Below, in pieces: positions 8,620 through 18,306 of a stretch of DNA of 64,000 bases; the stretch's first letter is position 1, and each line of letters opens with the position of its first letter. This stretch comes from Saprospiraceae bacterium. Lineage in GTDB: Bacteria; Bacteroidota; Bacteroidia; Chitinophagales; Saprospiraceae. The DNA lies in assembly GCA_020630775.1 (NCBI GenBank), contig JAHDIN010000003.1, forward strand, positions 62,001 to 126,000. The letters are read 5' to 3'. Both the position numbers and the translations under genes were made by a program. Below the pieces are notes generated by a model. It did not search any database. It saw nothing but the letters and a program-made list of their open reading frames with translations, and was not told where the DNA came from.

Positions 8620-9555
8620 ATGCTGAGTAGACGTAGTGTAAGAATCAAAGCGATGCAGTTGCTGTACTCAAAAGATAGAGACAGTGCCTTGAAAAAGAAA
8701 GACCTTATAAAAGGTTATGATGAAAGCATCAATAGTAGTTACGAATTGTTTTTGTACAATTTGTTCTTAATTAAAAACATCACTTCCGCTGCAACTAAGG
8801 ATCTTGAAAAGCGTAAATCAAAACACTTACCTTCAGATTACGATAAGTCATTTACGGATAAATTGTATACTAACGCGCTTATTGCAGATTTAGTAGACAA
8901 CGCTTTATTGATTAAACAATTCGAGAAGCTAAAGTTCGACGAGATTTACAATTCTGAGTATACCGCGAAGATTTATGACGAATTCCAGAAAAAAGAGGAG
9001 TATAGAGCATACATACAAAAAGAGAGTTCAAATGAAGAGACTCTAGAAATTTTGCTTGAATTGTATCGTTTTTGCCGCCAAAACGAATATTTCAATGAGA
9101 TGCTTGAGGATGCCTACTTTAATTGGTCCGACGATAAATCTTTAGTGGTAGGAGCCGTAAAAAAATATTTAAAAGCACTTCCGAATAATAATGCAAAGCT
9201 GTTTACCGAATTTTTACCTGAGGATGATACGGTTCAAGAGTTTGGTAAAAACCTGTTAGTCAATACATTAGACCAACAAGATGATCTTATGAAAATAATT
9301 ATTCCAGTGTTGGAAAACTGGGATCATGAGAGATTAGCCATTGTTGACACACTTTTATTGCAATTAGCCGTCTGTGAAATGCTCAATTTCAAAACTATTC
9401 CTGCTAAAGTATCGTTAAACGAATATGTAGAGTTAGGAAAGCAGTATAGCACAGAAAAAAGCAAAGAATTCATTAACGGTATTTTGGACAAAATCATGAA
9501 AGATTTAAGTGAAAAAGGCCAAATAGTTAAGGAAGGAAGGGGTCTAATGGACTAA
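8620..9555 (+). CDS. nusB: Transcription antitermination factor NusB (long form)
   Basis: 311 residues from the ATG at 8620. The first residues (LSRRSVRIKAMQLLYS) match the NusB N terminus, and the C-terminal part (about residues 210-300; LAIVDTLLLQLAVCEML, NEYVELGKQYSTEKSKEFINGILD) is the conserved NusB helical core that binds boxA RNA with NusE/S10. The 100-150 residue insertion between them roughly doubles the protein compared with E. coli NusB (about 140 residues) and is usual in Bacteroidota. It would act in rRNA transcription antitermination. The gene stands alone, with a 160-base gap before it and 212 bases after. Confidence 0.92.
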   Translation: MLSRRSVRIKAMQLLYSKDRDSALKKKDLIKGYDESINSSYELFLYNLFLIKNITSAATKDLEKRKSKHLPSDYDKSFTDKLYTNALIADLVDNALLIKQFEKLKFDEIYNSEYTAKIYDEFQKKEEYRAYIQKESSNEETLEILLELYRFCRQNEYFNEMLEDAYFNWSDDKSLVVGAVKKYLKALPNNNAKLFTEFLPEDDTVQEFGKNLLVNTLDQQDDLMKIIIPVLENWDHERLAIVDTLLLQLAVCEMLNFKTIPAKVSLNEYVELGKQYSTEKSKEFINGILDKIMKDLSEKGQIVKEGRGLMD

Positions 9556-9767
9556 TTTTGCCACTATTCTGTCACAAAACATAAGTTTTTCCCATATTCT
9601 CTATTAAACTATTGATTATAAATGCCATTTTATGGACATTTATGTCACTAAATGATAGACAAGCGCGTTAAAGAATAGATATTTAGAACAAATTATTGCA
9701 AATTAATACCCAAGCGAGTTAATAAAATACCTTTTTAAGTCAATTTTTTAATTCGAAAATTTTTCCC

Positions 9768-10340
9768 ATGAAAATCTTTAAAAATTGCTTGATTGCTGTT
9801 GCATGCCTTATGATGACATCTACAGCATATTCCCAGAAAGTCGTTTTGGTTAACGGTGAGGCTAAAAAAGTCAATATTGAAGATAATGCCGTCACTGAAA
9901 TTCAAAAAGACGTCCCCAATTACATGAATGGCTTTGAAGATACCAGTGCTGATCCTTATACTAAGGTTGAGCCTAGAATCGGTACTCAAGCTGTAGTTGC
10001 TTCTGATAGAAATATGGCAGAAGCTAAATTGTCTCCATTCACCACGGTTAAAAAGGATAAAACAGTCTCCTTTGGTGATGGATCATCTGTTTTATCAACA
10101 GAAGCTCAAGATTTTATTAAAAAAATCGCTGCTTCCGTAAAATCTGGTGAAGCAAAAACTGTATTACTCAAATCTTCTCACGTAAGCGATGATAGAGAGA
10201 ATTTATCCATCATGAGAAAAAGAGTAGAAGCATGTAAAAAGCTCCTTATAGAAAATGGAGTTGCACCGAATTTGATATTAACTTCTATGTTTTCGGCCAA
10301 AGAAGCTACAGATGTTGTAGGCATCTTACTGAAAAAGTAG
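9768..10340 (+). CDS. Exported protein with a degenerate OmpA-like C-terminal domain
   Basis: 190 residues. A signal peptide of about 22 residues ends near STAYSQ. Residues about 95-185 follow the pattern of an OmpA peptidoglycan-binding domain: VSFGDGSSVLSTEAQDFI, then a strand, then MRKRVEACKKLLIENGVAPNLI in place of the usual SxxRAxxVxxYLxxxGVxxxRI. The Asp/Arg pair that grips diaminopimelate in OmpA is not clearly kept, so binding is doubtful. No beta-barrel is present; the middle region (residues 30-90) is unrecognised. The gene is single, ending at a clear terminator. Function unknown. Confidence 0.7.
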   Translation: MKIFKNCLIAVACLMMTSTAYSQKVVLVNGEAKKVNIEDNAVTEIQKDVPNYMNGFEDTSADPYTKVEPRIGTQAVVASDRNMAEAKLSPFTTVKKDKTVSFGDGSSVLSTEAQDFIKKIAASVKSGEAKTVLLKSSHVSDDRENLSIMRKRVEACKKLLIENGVAPNLILTSMFSAKEATDVVGILLKK

Positions 10341-10363
10341 AAATAGATATATAGCTGAACTAG

Positions 10364-10398
10364 AGCCTTGTTTCTTAACAGATTCAAGGCTTTTTTCT
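10364..10398 (+). terminator. Rho-independent terminator after the OmpA-like gene
   Basis: AGCCTTG and CAAGGCT form a perfect 7-bp stem with a 14-nt loop, followed by TTTTTCTTTTT. It lies 23 bases after the stop codon and upstream of the guaA promoter. Confidence 0.85.
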
Positions 10399-10452
10399 TT
10401 TTACCTACAACATAAACCTCAATAAAAATTCATGAGCTTTTTTGATAATATC

Positions 10453-10460
10453 TATCTTTG
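10453..10460 (+). promoter_or_regulatory. Candidate -7 element (TATCTTTG) of guaA
   Basis: Exact TAnnTTTG match ending six bases before the guaA ATG. If it is the -7 box, transcription starts about at the ATG and the mRNA is leaderless. No good -33 TTTG is seen at 19 bases upstream. Confidence 0.5.
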
Positions 10461-10466
10461 AAGGCC

Positions 10467-12005
10467 ATGGAAAAAATCATCATTCTTGATTTTGGTTCTC
10501 AATATACTCAACTCATAGCGAGGCGGTTGAGAGAATTAAAAGTCTATTCCGAGATTTTGCCTTATAACTCGGAAATCAATCTTTTAGACCCTAATCTAAA
10601 ATCGGTAATTCTTTCTGGCAGTCCATTCTCAGTAAATGATGAGAATGCTTTAAAATTAGATGTTAATACTATTCTTCAGCATAAACCTGTTTTGGGTATC
10701 TGTTATGGTGCTCAATTAACTGCTCAACAGTTTGGAGGCGATGTACAGAAATCTAATAAGCGAGAGTATGGTAAGGCCATCCTCCATCAAAATACGCAAG
10801 ATTTAATTTGTAATGGAATCGGTGAGGCTTCCCAAGTGTGGATGTCGCATGCCGATACTATTCTTGAATTACCTCAAGGATTCGAAATTTTGGCCCAAAC
10901 TGATTCAATTCCAATAGCAGCCTTCAAAGCTGAGGATGGAATGTTCAGTAATCCAATTTATGGATTTCAATTTCATCCAGAAGTGACGCATTCAGAGCAA
11001 GGGCTTACCTTCTTGGATAACTTCGTAACTAAAGTGGCGGGTTGTAGTAAAGATTGGACACCTGATTCGTTTATTGAATCCACAGTCGAAGAATTAAGAT
11101 CTCAACTTGGAGACGAAAAAGTTATTTTAGGTTTAAGCGGCGGTGTTGATTCTACCGTGGCAGGTATGTTATTACACAAGGCAATTGGCAGTAATCTTAC
11201 CTCGATTTTCGTAAATAATGGTTTACTGAGGAAAAACGAATTTGATGAAGTCCTAAGCTCTTATAAAGGCATGGGTTTAAATGTGATAGGTGTAGATGCT
11301 TCTGAAGAGTTTTTAAATGGTTTAGAAGATGTAAGTGATCCTGAGAAGAAACGAAAAGTCATAGGTAAAATATTCATTGATGTTTTTCAACGAGAGGCTA
11401 AAAAATTAGATGATACAAAATGGCTAGCACAGGGTACCATTTATCCAGATGTTATAGAATCTGTGAGTGTGAAGGGGCCTTCTGCAACGATCAAGTCTCA
11501 TCATAATGTTGGTGGTCTTCCAGAGAAATTGGATCTCAAAATTGTCGAACCATTAAATAAACTTTTCAAAGATGAGGTTCGTAAAGTAGGAGCAACGCTT
11601 GGCTTAGATCATAAATTTGTTGGGCGTCATCCATTTCCTGGTCCTGGAATGGCGATTAGAATTTTAGGTGCATTAACACATGAAAAACTGCGCCTCAACC
11701 AAGAAGCTGATCATATTTACATTAATAATCTCAAAGAATCGGGTTGGTATGATAAAGTTTGGCAGGCCGGCACAATATTGCTACCTGTTAAATCCGTTGG
11801 CGTAATGGGAGACGAGAGGACTTATGAATATACAGTAGCATTAAGAGCTGTCAACTCCTTAGATGGTATGACCGCCGAGTGGTCGCCATTGCCGTATGAG
11901 TTATTAGCAAAGATTTCTAATGAAATTATTAATCAGGTTCGTGGTATAAATCGAGTTGTATATGATATCTCAACTAAACCACCTGCCACCATTGAATGGG
12001 AATAA
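10467..12005 (+). CDS. guaA: GMP synthase (glutamine-hydrolysing)
   Basis: 512 residues from ATG 10467 (ORF-track start is a TTG three codons up, inside the -7 box). The N-terminal class I glutamine amidotransferase domain has [15 protein letters not shown], the nucleophile Cys in [11 protein letters not shown] and the His-Glu pair in [10 protein letters not shown]. The ATP-pyrophosphatase domain has the P-loop [11 protein letters not shown]. The C-terminal dimerisation domain ends in the diagnostic KPPATIEWE. The enzyme converts XMP to GMP. The lipoprotein gene follows one base later. Confidence 0.98.
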   Translation: MEKIIILDFGSQYTQLIARRLRELKVYSEILPYNSEINLLDPNLKSVILSGSPFSVNDENALKLDVNTILQHKPVLGICYGAQLTAQQFGGDVQKSNKREYGKAILHQNTQDLICNGIGEASQVWMSHADTILELPQGFEILAQTDSIPIAAFKAEDGMFSNPIYGFQFHPEVTHSEQGLTFLDNFVTKVAGCSKDWTPDSFIESTVEELRSQLGDEKVILGLSGGVDSTVAGMLLHKAIGSNLTSIFVNNGLLRKNEFDEVLSSYKGMGLNVIGVDASEEFLNGLEDVSDPEKKRKVIGKIFIDVFQREAKKLDDTKWLAQGTIYPDVIESVSVKGPSATIKSHHNVGGLPEKLDLKIVEPLNKLFKDEVRKVGATLGLDHKFVGRHPFPGPGMAIRILGALTHEKLRLNQEADHIYINNLKESGWYDKVWQAGTILLPVKSVGVMGDERTYEYTVALRAVNSLDGMTAEWSPLPYELLAKISNEIINQVRGINRVVYDISTKPPATIEWE

Positions 12006-12006
12006 T

Positions 12007-13341
12007 ATGAAAAGGATTTTATTTTTTATATCCGCTTGCTTTTTGATCGCTTGTGGGTCTTCGAAGAAAACGACGCGTTCTAATACACAAAAAGTCAGAC
12101 CTAGATTAGGCGGTGGCACAGCTCCGAGTAGTAATAAGGCCACGGGAAAAGTAGATACGATTCAATGGACAGAAATTGATAAATCAAAAGATTACTATGA
12201 TGCAATAGAAGATCTTGATTTAGAGAAGAAATCTAGTTATGATATAGCGCTGTTTTTTCCTTTTAATCTTGATCAAGATGATGCTGGTAAGTCGACAGAT
12301 ACAGAAACCAACATGGGAAGAAAGACAGAATATTATTCTGGGGTGCTCATGGCTCTGGATCAGCTGGAATCTGAAGGTATCAATTTAAATGTCAAGGTTT
12401 TCGATTCAGAATCCGGCACCTTTGGTAATAAACTCCAAGAGTGTAAAAATATGGATGTCATCATAGGCCCGTCATCAAAAGAGAAATTGCAAACGGTCGC
12501 TAATTTTGGATTGAATAATGACGTGACTGTTATTTCTCCTTGGTATACCAGTAAAGATATTGCTAAGAATAATCCAAATTTTGTACAGTTGGTTCCAAGT
12601 TTAAGAGAACACTTTAATAAAATTGTACTAGATGTAAAATCTAAATATAACGATGATCAAGTTTTTCTTTTAGGAAGAAAGAGCGGTGGAGATAGAGGAG
12701 AAATGAGTTACATTCAAAAAATCGCTAGTGCCATTAACAATGACGGTAATCCAAAACCTTTCCAAGAGTTTTATATGGAATATGATTCTTTAAGAATTGG
12801 AGAAACCGCTTTTGATAGCATTTTTTATGAAGACAAAACGACAGTGTTCATTATGCCCCATTGGTCATTTCAAAAGCATGAAGAAACAGTATATCATGCT
12901 GTGAGGAAAATGAGTGGCGAAAAAGGTATGTTAAATGTTGTTGTTTATGGAATGCCAATATTATATGAATCTGAACGTGTGAAGTTTGAGCATTATAAAA
13001 ATTTAAGAATGCGTATTGCCAGGTCTTCATATGTTGATAAGCAAAACGTTGAAGTAATTAACTTTAGAAAATCCTTTTATTCAAGATTCAATGGTTTACC
13101 ATCAGAAGAAGCATATAAAGGATTTGACATGATGTTGTTTGTAGGAAGGCACCTCTATAATTATGGAAGGAAATTTCAATACTATGTTGAAGATTATGAC
13201 GCCAACCTAATGCAAACAAAATATGATGTTCAAAAAGTATTTCCGCCTAATTCTGGTGATAAATTTGATGACTTGCAATACTTTCAAAATAAACATCTAT
13301 ACATTCTAACTTTCGAAGATGACAAATTCGTAGCGTATTAA
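12007..13341 (+). CDS. Lipoprotein with a periplasmic-binding-protein type I (ABC substrate-binding-like) domain
   Basis: 444 residues from the ATG at 12007. A lipobox LIACGSS puts the lipidated Cys at residue 16. After a low-complexity linker, residues about 75-440 look like a type I periplasmic binding fold (IALFFPFNLDQ, EYYSGVLMALDQLESEGINLNVKVFD, DVIIGPSSKEKL, VISPWYTSK), as in the LivK-like lipoproteins common in Bacteroidota, sometimes fused to LysM. No transporter genes are adjacent, so a sensor or cell-wall role is as likely as nutrient uptake. It starts one base after guaA and ends five bases before trmH. Confidence 0.8.
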   Translation: MKRILFFISACFLIACGSSKKTTRSNTQKVRPRLGGGTAPSSNKATGKVDTIQWTEIDKSKDYYDAIEDLDLEKKSSYDIALFFPFNLDQDDAGKSTDTETNMGRKTEYYSGVLMALDQLESEGINLNVKVFDSESGTFGNKLQECKNMDVIIGPSSKEKLQTVANFGLNNDVTVISPWYTSKDIAKNNPNFVQLVPSLREHFNKIVLDVKSKYNDDQVFLLGRKSGGDRGEMSYIQKIASAINNDGNPKPFQEFYMEYDSLRIGETAFDSIFYEDKTTVFIMPHWSFQKHEETVYHAVRKMSGEKGMLNVVVYGMPILYESERVKFEHYKNLRMRIARSSYVDKQNVEVINFRKSFYSRFNGLPSEEAYKGFDMMLFVGRHLYNYGRKFQYYVEDYDANLMQTKYDVQKVFPPNSGDKFDDLQYFQNKHLYILTFEDDKFVAY

Positions 13342-13346
13342 TCGTT

Positions 13347-13970
13347 ATGATTATTTCCGAAAAAAGATGGGATAAGCTTCAAAGGACAGCAGCTTTGCGT
13401 CAGCAAATGACTGTAGTTTTAGAGAATGTCCATGATCCTCATAATATAGGAGCTGTTTTAAGATCTTGCGACGCTGTGGGTATTCAAGAGGTTTATGTGT
13501 TGTATACGGATGATCATTTAAAAGAGGCAAGACTGCATGATTTAAATACAACTTCGACAGGTGTCAAAAAATGGTTGCATATCAACTTCTTTCGCGATGT
13601 TGAAAAATGTTTTGAGCAAATCAAGCAAAAGTATGATGTAGTTTATGCTACACACATGGATCGTGAAAGTCAATCTGCCTACGACCTAGATCTTACTCAA
13701 AAAATTGCTTTTGTTTTTGGTAATGAACATGTTGGCGTTTCTCAAGAGTCACTAAGTTATTGCGATGGAAATTTGTTAATTCCACAAATGGGAATGGTTC
13801 AGTCACTCAATATTTCTGTGGCCTGTGCTGTGACAATTTTTGAAGCAATGCGCCAAAGAATTGAAAAAGGTATGTATCAAGAGGATGTCGAAGCTTCAGG
13901 TGATTACAATAGAAAAGTATTAGATCATTTTGTAAAAACGCACCAAGCATCGTATTTAAAGGATAAGTAG
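13347..13970 (+). CDS. trmH: TrmH-family tRNA/rRNA 2'-O-methyltransferase (SpoU fold)
   Basis: 207 residues. The three SpoU motifs are present: ENVHDPHNIGAVLRSCDAVG (motif 1), FGNEHVGVSQE (motif 2) and IPQMGMVQSLNISVACAVTIFEAMRQR (motif 3), which make the SAM-binding trefoil knot. The short N terminus and MRQRIEKGMY tail fit tRNA Gm18 methyltransferase TrmH better than rRNA RlmB, but the assignment of target is inferred. It continues the guaA-lipoprotein run after a five-base gap. Confidence 0.85.
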   Translation: MIISEKRWDKLQRTAALRQQMTVVLENVHDPHNIGAVLRSCDAVGIQEVYVLYTDDHLKEARLHDLNTTSTGVKKWLHINFFRDVEKCFEQIKQKYDVVYATHMDRESQSAYDLDLTQKIAFVFGNEHVGVSQESLSYCDGNLLIPQMGMVQSLNISVACAVTIFEAMRQRIEKGMYQEDVEASGDYNRKVLDHFVKTHQASYLKDK

Positions 13971-14002
13971 ACACACATCAATTATTACCATTTTATTAGT
14001 CC

Positions 14003-14362
14003 ATGGATATAGAAACATTCAGAGAATATTGTTTATCAAAAAAAGGTGTTGAAGAATCTTTTCCATTTGATGAGGTAACCTTAGTCTTTAAAGTCATGGG
14101 AAAGATGTTTGCCTTAACAGGTTTGGATAGGGAAGTGCCAACAGCGAATCTAAAAGCCGATCCTGATTGGTCAATAGAGTTAAGAGAACAGCATACACAA
14201 ATCTATGGTGGTTACCATATGAATAAAAAACACTGGAATACAGTTGAACTAGAAAACGGATTAGAAGATCGATTAATTGTTGAGATGATTGATCACTCTT
14301 ATGATTTAGTTGTAAGTAAATTAACAAAGAAGCTCAAAGCTGAACTGGCAAATTTAAATTGA
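14003..14362 (+). CDS. MmcQ/YjbR family protein
   Basis: 119 residues. The N-terminal MDIETFREYCLSKKGVEESFPFDE and the VFKVMGKMFAL strand, followed by YHMNKKHWNTVEL and a C-terminal SYDLVVSKLTKKLK helix, match the MmcQ/YjbR double-wing family. These proteins have a DNA-binding-like CyaY fold but no proven function. Its stop overlaps the start of the FAD oxidoreductase gene (TGATG), so the two are co-translated. Confidence 0.85.
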   Translation: MDIETFREYCLSKKGVEESFPFDEVTLVFKVMGKMFALTGLDREVPTANLKADPDWSIELREQHTQIYGGYHMNKKHWNTVELENGLEDRLIVEMIDHSYDLVVSKLTKKLKAELANLN

Positions 14363-15417
14363 TGCCACATTTAAACAACCAAATACTTATCGTTGGTCAA
14401 GGAATAGCAGGCACGGTGCTTTCCTTTAAAATGTGGCTTCAGGGGATACCACATATAATTATAGATAATAATCATCGGTTTGCCTCAACGCATGCTGCAG
14501 CAGGAATTATCAATCCGATCACCGGTAGGAGGTATGTCAAATCTTGGATGATTGATCAATTATTAATTGAAGCGAAATCAACGTACACTGAATTTTCAAA
14601 GAGTCTTAATCGAAGCTTTTTTAAGGAAACGACTATCATAAGAAGTTTACACAACATTAAAGAGGAGAATCTTTGGCATAGTGCTATTCGGCAAACAGGT
14701 TACGAAAAATATACAGATACGCATATTGGGCATTTTCCTTTTGAGCATTTGGTCAATCCGCCAATGTCCTACGGCTGTATAAAGAACGCTTTGTTAGTTG
14801 ATGTGTCTGCTCTTATTGAAAAATATGCATCTTGGGCTATTGATCAATCCATATTAATAAAACAGGAGTTTGATTACCAAAACATTGAATTCCATAAAGA
14901 AGGTTTAGTTTACGAAGAAGGCATTTATAACCATATAGTTTTTGCAGATGGTAATAAAGCAACTGATAATCCGTACTTCAAGGATTTGCCATTTCAATTG
15001 GCTAAAGGAGAATCTTTCATAATTAAGATTGATGCAGAAGCGCCTGATTGTATATTGAGGGATAATATTTTTCTGGTGCCTTTAGGTGATGGCTTTTATT
15101 GGACAGGAGGTGGATATGCATGGAACTTTGATGACCATCTGCCGACAACAGCATGGAAAGAGGAATGGATTCAAAAATTGAACACCTTGCTTAAAGTGGA
15201 TTATGAAATTTTAGAGCACAAAGCTGGCATCCGCCCCTCAGTTAAAGGAAGAAGACCTTTGATAGGCAGGTCAGATATTGATCCAAGATTGATTTTATTT
15301 AATGGTATGGGAACAAAAGGAACTTCACTAGTACCTTATTGGGCCACGCATCTAATTAATCACATTAACGGTAACCACGAGATTGATGAGTCTGTGAATA
15401 TTAAGCGTTTTGTTTGA
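14362..15417 (+). CDS. FAD-dependent oxidoreductase (DAO / glycine-oxidase-like family)
   Basis: 351 residues from ATG 14362. A Rossmann dinucleotide motif appears at the N terminus (ILIVGQGIAGTVLSFKMW), then HAAAGIINPITGRRYVKSW, a GDGFYWTGGGYAW substrate-domain segment, and HKAGIRPSVKGRRPLIGRSD with a FNGMGTKGTSLVPYWA C terminus that binds FAD. The family oxidises amines or D-amino acids; the MnmC/ThiO-like subgroup is closest by eye. The substrate is unknown. One-base overlap with the upstream MmcQ-like gene. Confidence 0.85.
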   Translation: MPHLNNQILIVGQGIAGTVLSFKMWLQGIPHIIIDNNHRFASTHAAAGIINPITGRRYVKSWMIDQLLIEAKSTYTEFSKSLNRSFFKETTIIRSLHNIKEENLWHSAIRQTGYEKYTDTHIGHFPFEHLVNPPMSYGCIKNALLVDVSALIEKYASWAIDQSILIKQEFDYQNIEFHKEGLVYEEGIYNHIVFADGNKATDNPYFKDLPFQLAKGESFIIKIDAEAPDCILRDNIFLVPLGDGFYWTGGGYAWNFDDHLPTTAWKEEWIQKLNTLLKVDYEILEHKAGIRPSVKGRRPLIGRSDIDPRLILFNGMGTKGTSLVPYWATHLINHINGNHEIDESVNIKRFV

Positions 15418-15465
15418 ATGCTCTAAATTAAATTTTAAGTCTCGAATTCAGCAACTTTAAATCAA

Positions 15466-15473
15466 TACCTTTG
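15466..15473 (+). promoter_or_regulatory. Candidate -7 element (TACCTTTG) of menA
   Basis: Exact TAnnTTTG match 13 bases before the menA ATG, giving a very short leader. Confidence 0.45.
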
Positions 15474-15486
15474 TTTTTTAGATAAT

Positions 15487-16377
15487 ATGACAGCAAAAAA
15501 TTGGATATCTGCCATGAGACTCAGAACGCTACCTTTAGCATTAGCTTGTATTGGAATGGGCGCGTTTCTGGCTGGGGCTGATGGTAAATTTAATTTTACA
15601 GTTTTTTCTTTGTCATTATTGACCACGCTCCTTCTCCAAATATTATCCAATTTGGCTAATGACTATGGAGATGCAGTGCATGGGGCTGATCATGATCAGC
15701 GTAAAGGACCACTGAGACAAGTGCAATCTGGGGCAATTTCAAAAGCACAGATGAAAAATGCGATTATTCTATTCGTGGTTTTAAGTTTGATATCGGGCTT
15801 GTCTCTGCTTTATTTATCCGGAATTAGTCTTAAGGTATTCATAGTTTTTCTTGGTTTGGGCCTATTGTCTATTGGAGCGGCCATCTTGTATACAAATGGA
15901 CAGTTGCCTTATGGATATATTGGATTAGGCGATTTATTTGTCTTCCTCTTTTTCGGTTTATTAGGCGTTATTGGAAGCTATTACTTACAGACGCTTGATT
16001 TTGAATGGCGTCTTATTTTGCCTGCAACTAGCTGCGGTTTATTGACTGTAGCTGTATTAAATATCAATAACATCAGAGATATAGAATCAGATATTACAGC
16101 TGGTAAAAGATCTATCCCTGTAATGCTTGGTAGATCAAAAGCTAATATATATCATGCGCTTCTGCTTTTAGGTGGCCTTGCTTGTGCTATCATCTATGTT
16201 TTAATGGACTTTCAAGGTCCAAAGCAATTTCTTTTTTTATTGGTCTTGCCTCTTATGCTAATCAATAGCAAAGCTATATTTACGAAGCCTTCCGAACTAT
16301 TAGATCCCTATCTCAAGCAAATGGCGATTACTAGTTTATTGTTTGTATTAACATTCGGAATTGGGCACATTCTCTGA
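15487..16377 (+). CDS. menA: 1,4-dihydroxy-2-naphthoate polyprenyltransferase
   Basis: 296 residues with about nine membrane helices. It starts AKNWISAMRLRTLPLALA, typical of MenA. The first Asp motif is NLANDYGDAVHGADHDQRKGPLRQ and the second is NNIRDIESDITAGKRSIPV; both bind Mg-prenyl diphosphate. The enzyme attaches the isoprenoid tail to DHNA in menaquinone synthesis, so this organism makes vitamin K2. That matters for the carboxylase homologue at 58.6-60.0 kb. The gene seems to have its own promoter. Confidence 0.93.
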   Translation: MTAKNWISAMRLRTLPLALACIGMGAFLAGADGKFNFTVFSLSLLTTLLLQILSNLANDYGDAVHGADHDQRKGPLRQVQSGAISKAQMKNAIILFVVLSLISGLSLLYLSGISLKVFIVFLGLGLLSIGAAILYTNGQLPYGYIGLGDLFVFLFFGLLGVIGSYYLQTLDFEWRLILPATSCGLLTVAVLNINNIRDIESDITAGKRSIPVMLGRSKANIYHALLLLGGLACAIIYVLMDFQGPKQFLFLLVLPLMLINSKAIFTKPSELLDPYLKQMAITSLLFVLTFGIGHIL

Positions 16378-16481
16378 GTTTTTATAGCCCAAATCTAAAA
16401 CAGACTCACTTTTATCGAAAAATACTTATATCGGGAAACTAGTTTGAGTCTTAAATCCTTATTATAGTTATAAAATCAAAT

Positions 16482-17135
16482 ATGTCAGACAATAGCAATA
16501 ACGACGGTCGAACAGCTCATGCTAATTCAATTATTAAAAATCATATGATTTGGTCAATGGGGGCAGGTTTTATTCCAGTACCAATAGCAGACTTTTTTGC
16601 CGTAAGTGCCATCCAATTGGATATGATAAGGCAGTTGAGTAAGGTTTATGATTTAAACTTTAAAGAAGCCGAGGGAAAAGCAATTATCACATCATTAACA
16701 GGTACTGGATTAGCACGTCTGGGTGCTAGAGCTATAAAAATTATTCCAGGGGTAGGATCTGTATTGGGAGGTGTAACGCTTGCAGTATTAAGTGGAGCCT
16801 CTACTTATGCTTTGGGAGAGGTGTTTAAAAAGCATTTCGAAACGGGTGGAACATTTTTGGATTTCGATCCAAGTCGTTTGAAAAAATTCTACGACGAGAA
16901 ATTTGAAAAAGGGAAGCAAATGGCAAAGAGTATGGAAAAAGAGCAGCGCGAAAAGCATCAAAATGCAGAAGCTGTAACCGAAGAAACGTCAGAAGGAACT
17001 GAAGCTTCTGCAAGTAAGCCTAAAGATTTTGTCTCTCAACTAGAATCAATAACCAAAATGCGTAATGATGGTGCTCTAACTGAAGAGGAGTTTCAAACTT
17101 TAAAAAAGAAAATACTAGACGCTCAAGGCGAATAA
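16482..17135 (+). CDS. DUF697 membrane-associated protein with C-terminal SHOCT domain
   Basis: 217 residues. Residues about 10-115 match the DUF697 family, which occurs at the end of some GTPases and alone: IIKNHMIWSMGAGFIPVPIADFFAVSAIQLDMIRQL, followed by a glycine-rich hydrophobic stretch (IIPGVGSVLGGVTLAVLSG). A charged, alanine/glutamate-rich linker (about 135-180) leads to a SHOCT-type domain (residues about 183-216, KMRNDGALTEEEFQTLKKKIL), a short module often found in oligomerising or phage-related proteins. No GTPase domain is attached. Function unknown. It converges on tsaD with one base between stops. Confidence 0.8.
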   Translation: MSDNSNNDGRTAHANSIIKNHMIWSMGAGFIPVPIADFFAVSAIQLDMIRQLSKVYDLNFKEAEGKAIITSLTGTGLARLGARAIKIIPGVGSVLGGVTLAVLSGASTYALGEVFKKHFETGGTFLDFDPSRLKKFYDEKFEKGKQMAKSMEKEQREKHQNAEAVTEETSEGTEASASKPKDFVSQLESITKMRNDGALTEEEFQTLKKKILDAQGE

Positions 17136-17136
17136 T

Positions 17137-18138
17137 TTAAAATGTTAATCTGGCTTCTGCTTTTACATCAAGATCGCAGAAGTCATTTTTCAAATATTTG
17201 TAATATCCTGTGATCCCAATCATGGCGGCGTTATCTCTGCAGTATTGAAATTGAGGTATATAATAATTCCAATTTCTTTCTTCGCATTCTGTTTTAAGCC
17301 TTTCTCGGAGACCTTTGTTTGCAGAAACCCCTCCAGCAATAGCTAAGTGGGTAATGCCTTCTTGTTCTGCAGCTAACAAAAACTTTTGCATTAAGGTATT
17401 AATGATTGTTTCTTGGACCGATGCGCAAATATCTTCTATGTTGTTTTCTATAAAGTCAGCATCCGCTTTTTTGTTATCTCTGATGAAGTATAAGATAGCT
17501 GTCTTTAAACCAGAGAAACTAAAATCCAATCCTTTGATTTTTGCAATTGGAAAATCAAACTTGTGATCTCCTTTTTGAGCTAACTTATCTATTTCAGGGC
17601 CAGCTGGATAGGGTAGGCCTAACATTTTACCTGTCTTATCAAAAGCCTCTCCAGCAGCATCATCTAAGGTCTGACCAAGGATCTCCATATGGTCAGCAGC
17701 ATGGACTTTCACGATTTGTGTATGTCCTCCAGATACTGTTAGACATAAAAAAGGAAAAGGTGGATGGGGTTCGTCAGCAAAATGTGCCATGACGTGTGCA
17801 TGCATATGATGGACGTCAATAAGCGGAATATTTAAACCTAAGCTCAGAGATTTTGCAAAGCTGACACCCACAATAAGGCTCCCTAAGAGCCCAGGACCTC
17901 TTGTAAAAGCAATAGCACTCAATTCAGATAATGAAATACCAGATTCTTTTATGGCTTGATCAACCACCGGCACGATGTGAATTTGATGTTCTCTAGAGGC
18001 TAATTCAGGGACTACACCACCATAGGCGGCATGTGCTGTCTGAGTAGAGATGATATTACTGGCTACTTTCCCATCAATGATGACTGCAGCAGAAGTGTCA
18101 TCACATGAAGATTCTATGCTTAAAATGCTAATTCCCAT
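17137..18138 (-). CDS. tsaD: tRNA N6-adenosine threonylcarbamoyltransferase TsaD
   Basis: 333 residues, the expected length. Features are the ILSIESSCDDTSAAV start, the iron-binding HMHAHVMAH motif, LCLTVSGGHTQIV, the LDDAAGEAFDKTGKMLGL segment and GGVSANKGLRERL. TsaD with TsaB/TsaE transfers threonylcarbamoyl to A37 of ANN-reading tRNAs. ATG at 18138. No partner gene is adjacent. It converges with the DUF697 gene. Confidence 0.97.
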   Translation of the reverse strand: MGISILSIESSCDDTSAAVIIDGKVASNIISTQTAHAAYGGVVPELASREHQIHIVPVVDQAIKESGISLSELSAIAFTRGPGLLGSLIVGVSFAKSLSLGLNIPLIDVHHMHAHVMAHFADEPHPPFPFLCLTVSGGHTQIVKVHAADHMEILGQTLDDAAGEAFDKTGKMLGLPYPAGPEIDKLAQKGDHKFDFPIAKIKGLDFSFSGLKTAILYFIRDNKKADADFIENNIEDICASVQETIINTLMQKFLLAAEQEGITHLAIAGGVSANKGLRERLKTECEERNWNYYIPQFQYCRDNAAMIGITGYYKYLKNDFCDLDVKAEARLTF

Positions 18139-18306
18139 ACAAAAAGCATTAAAATTAATACGAAAATTAAACCTAAAACGCCAAAATTGGAGAAATCGGC
18201 ATCTTTGAATGAATAGGACGCTTCTATATTCAAATTTTTGGTGAAAAATTATTTACTTCACAACTTATAAAACGAATTTCAAACAAAGTTAAAATCAGTA
18301 ACTTAG

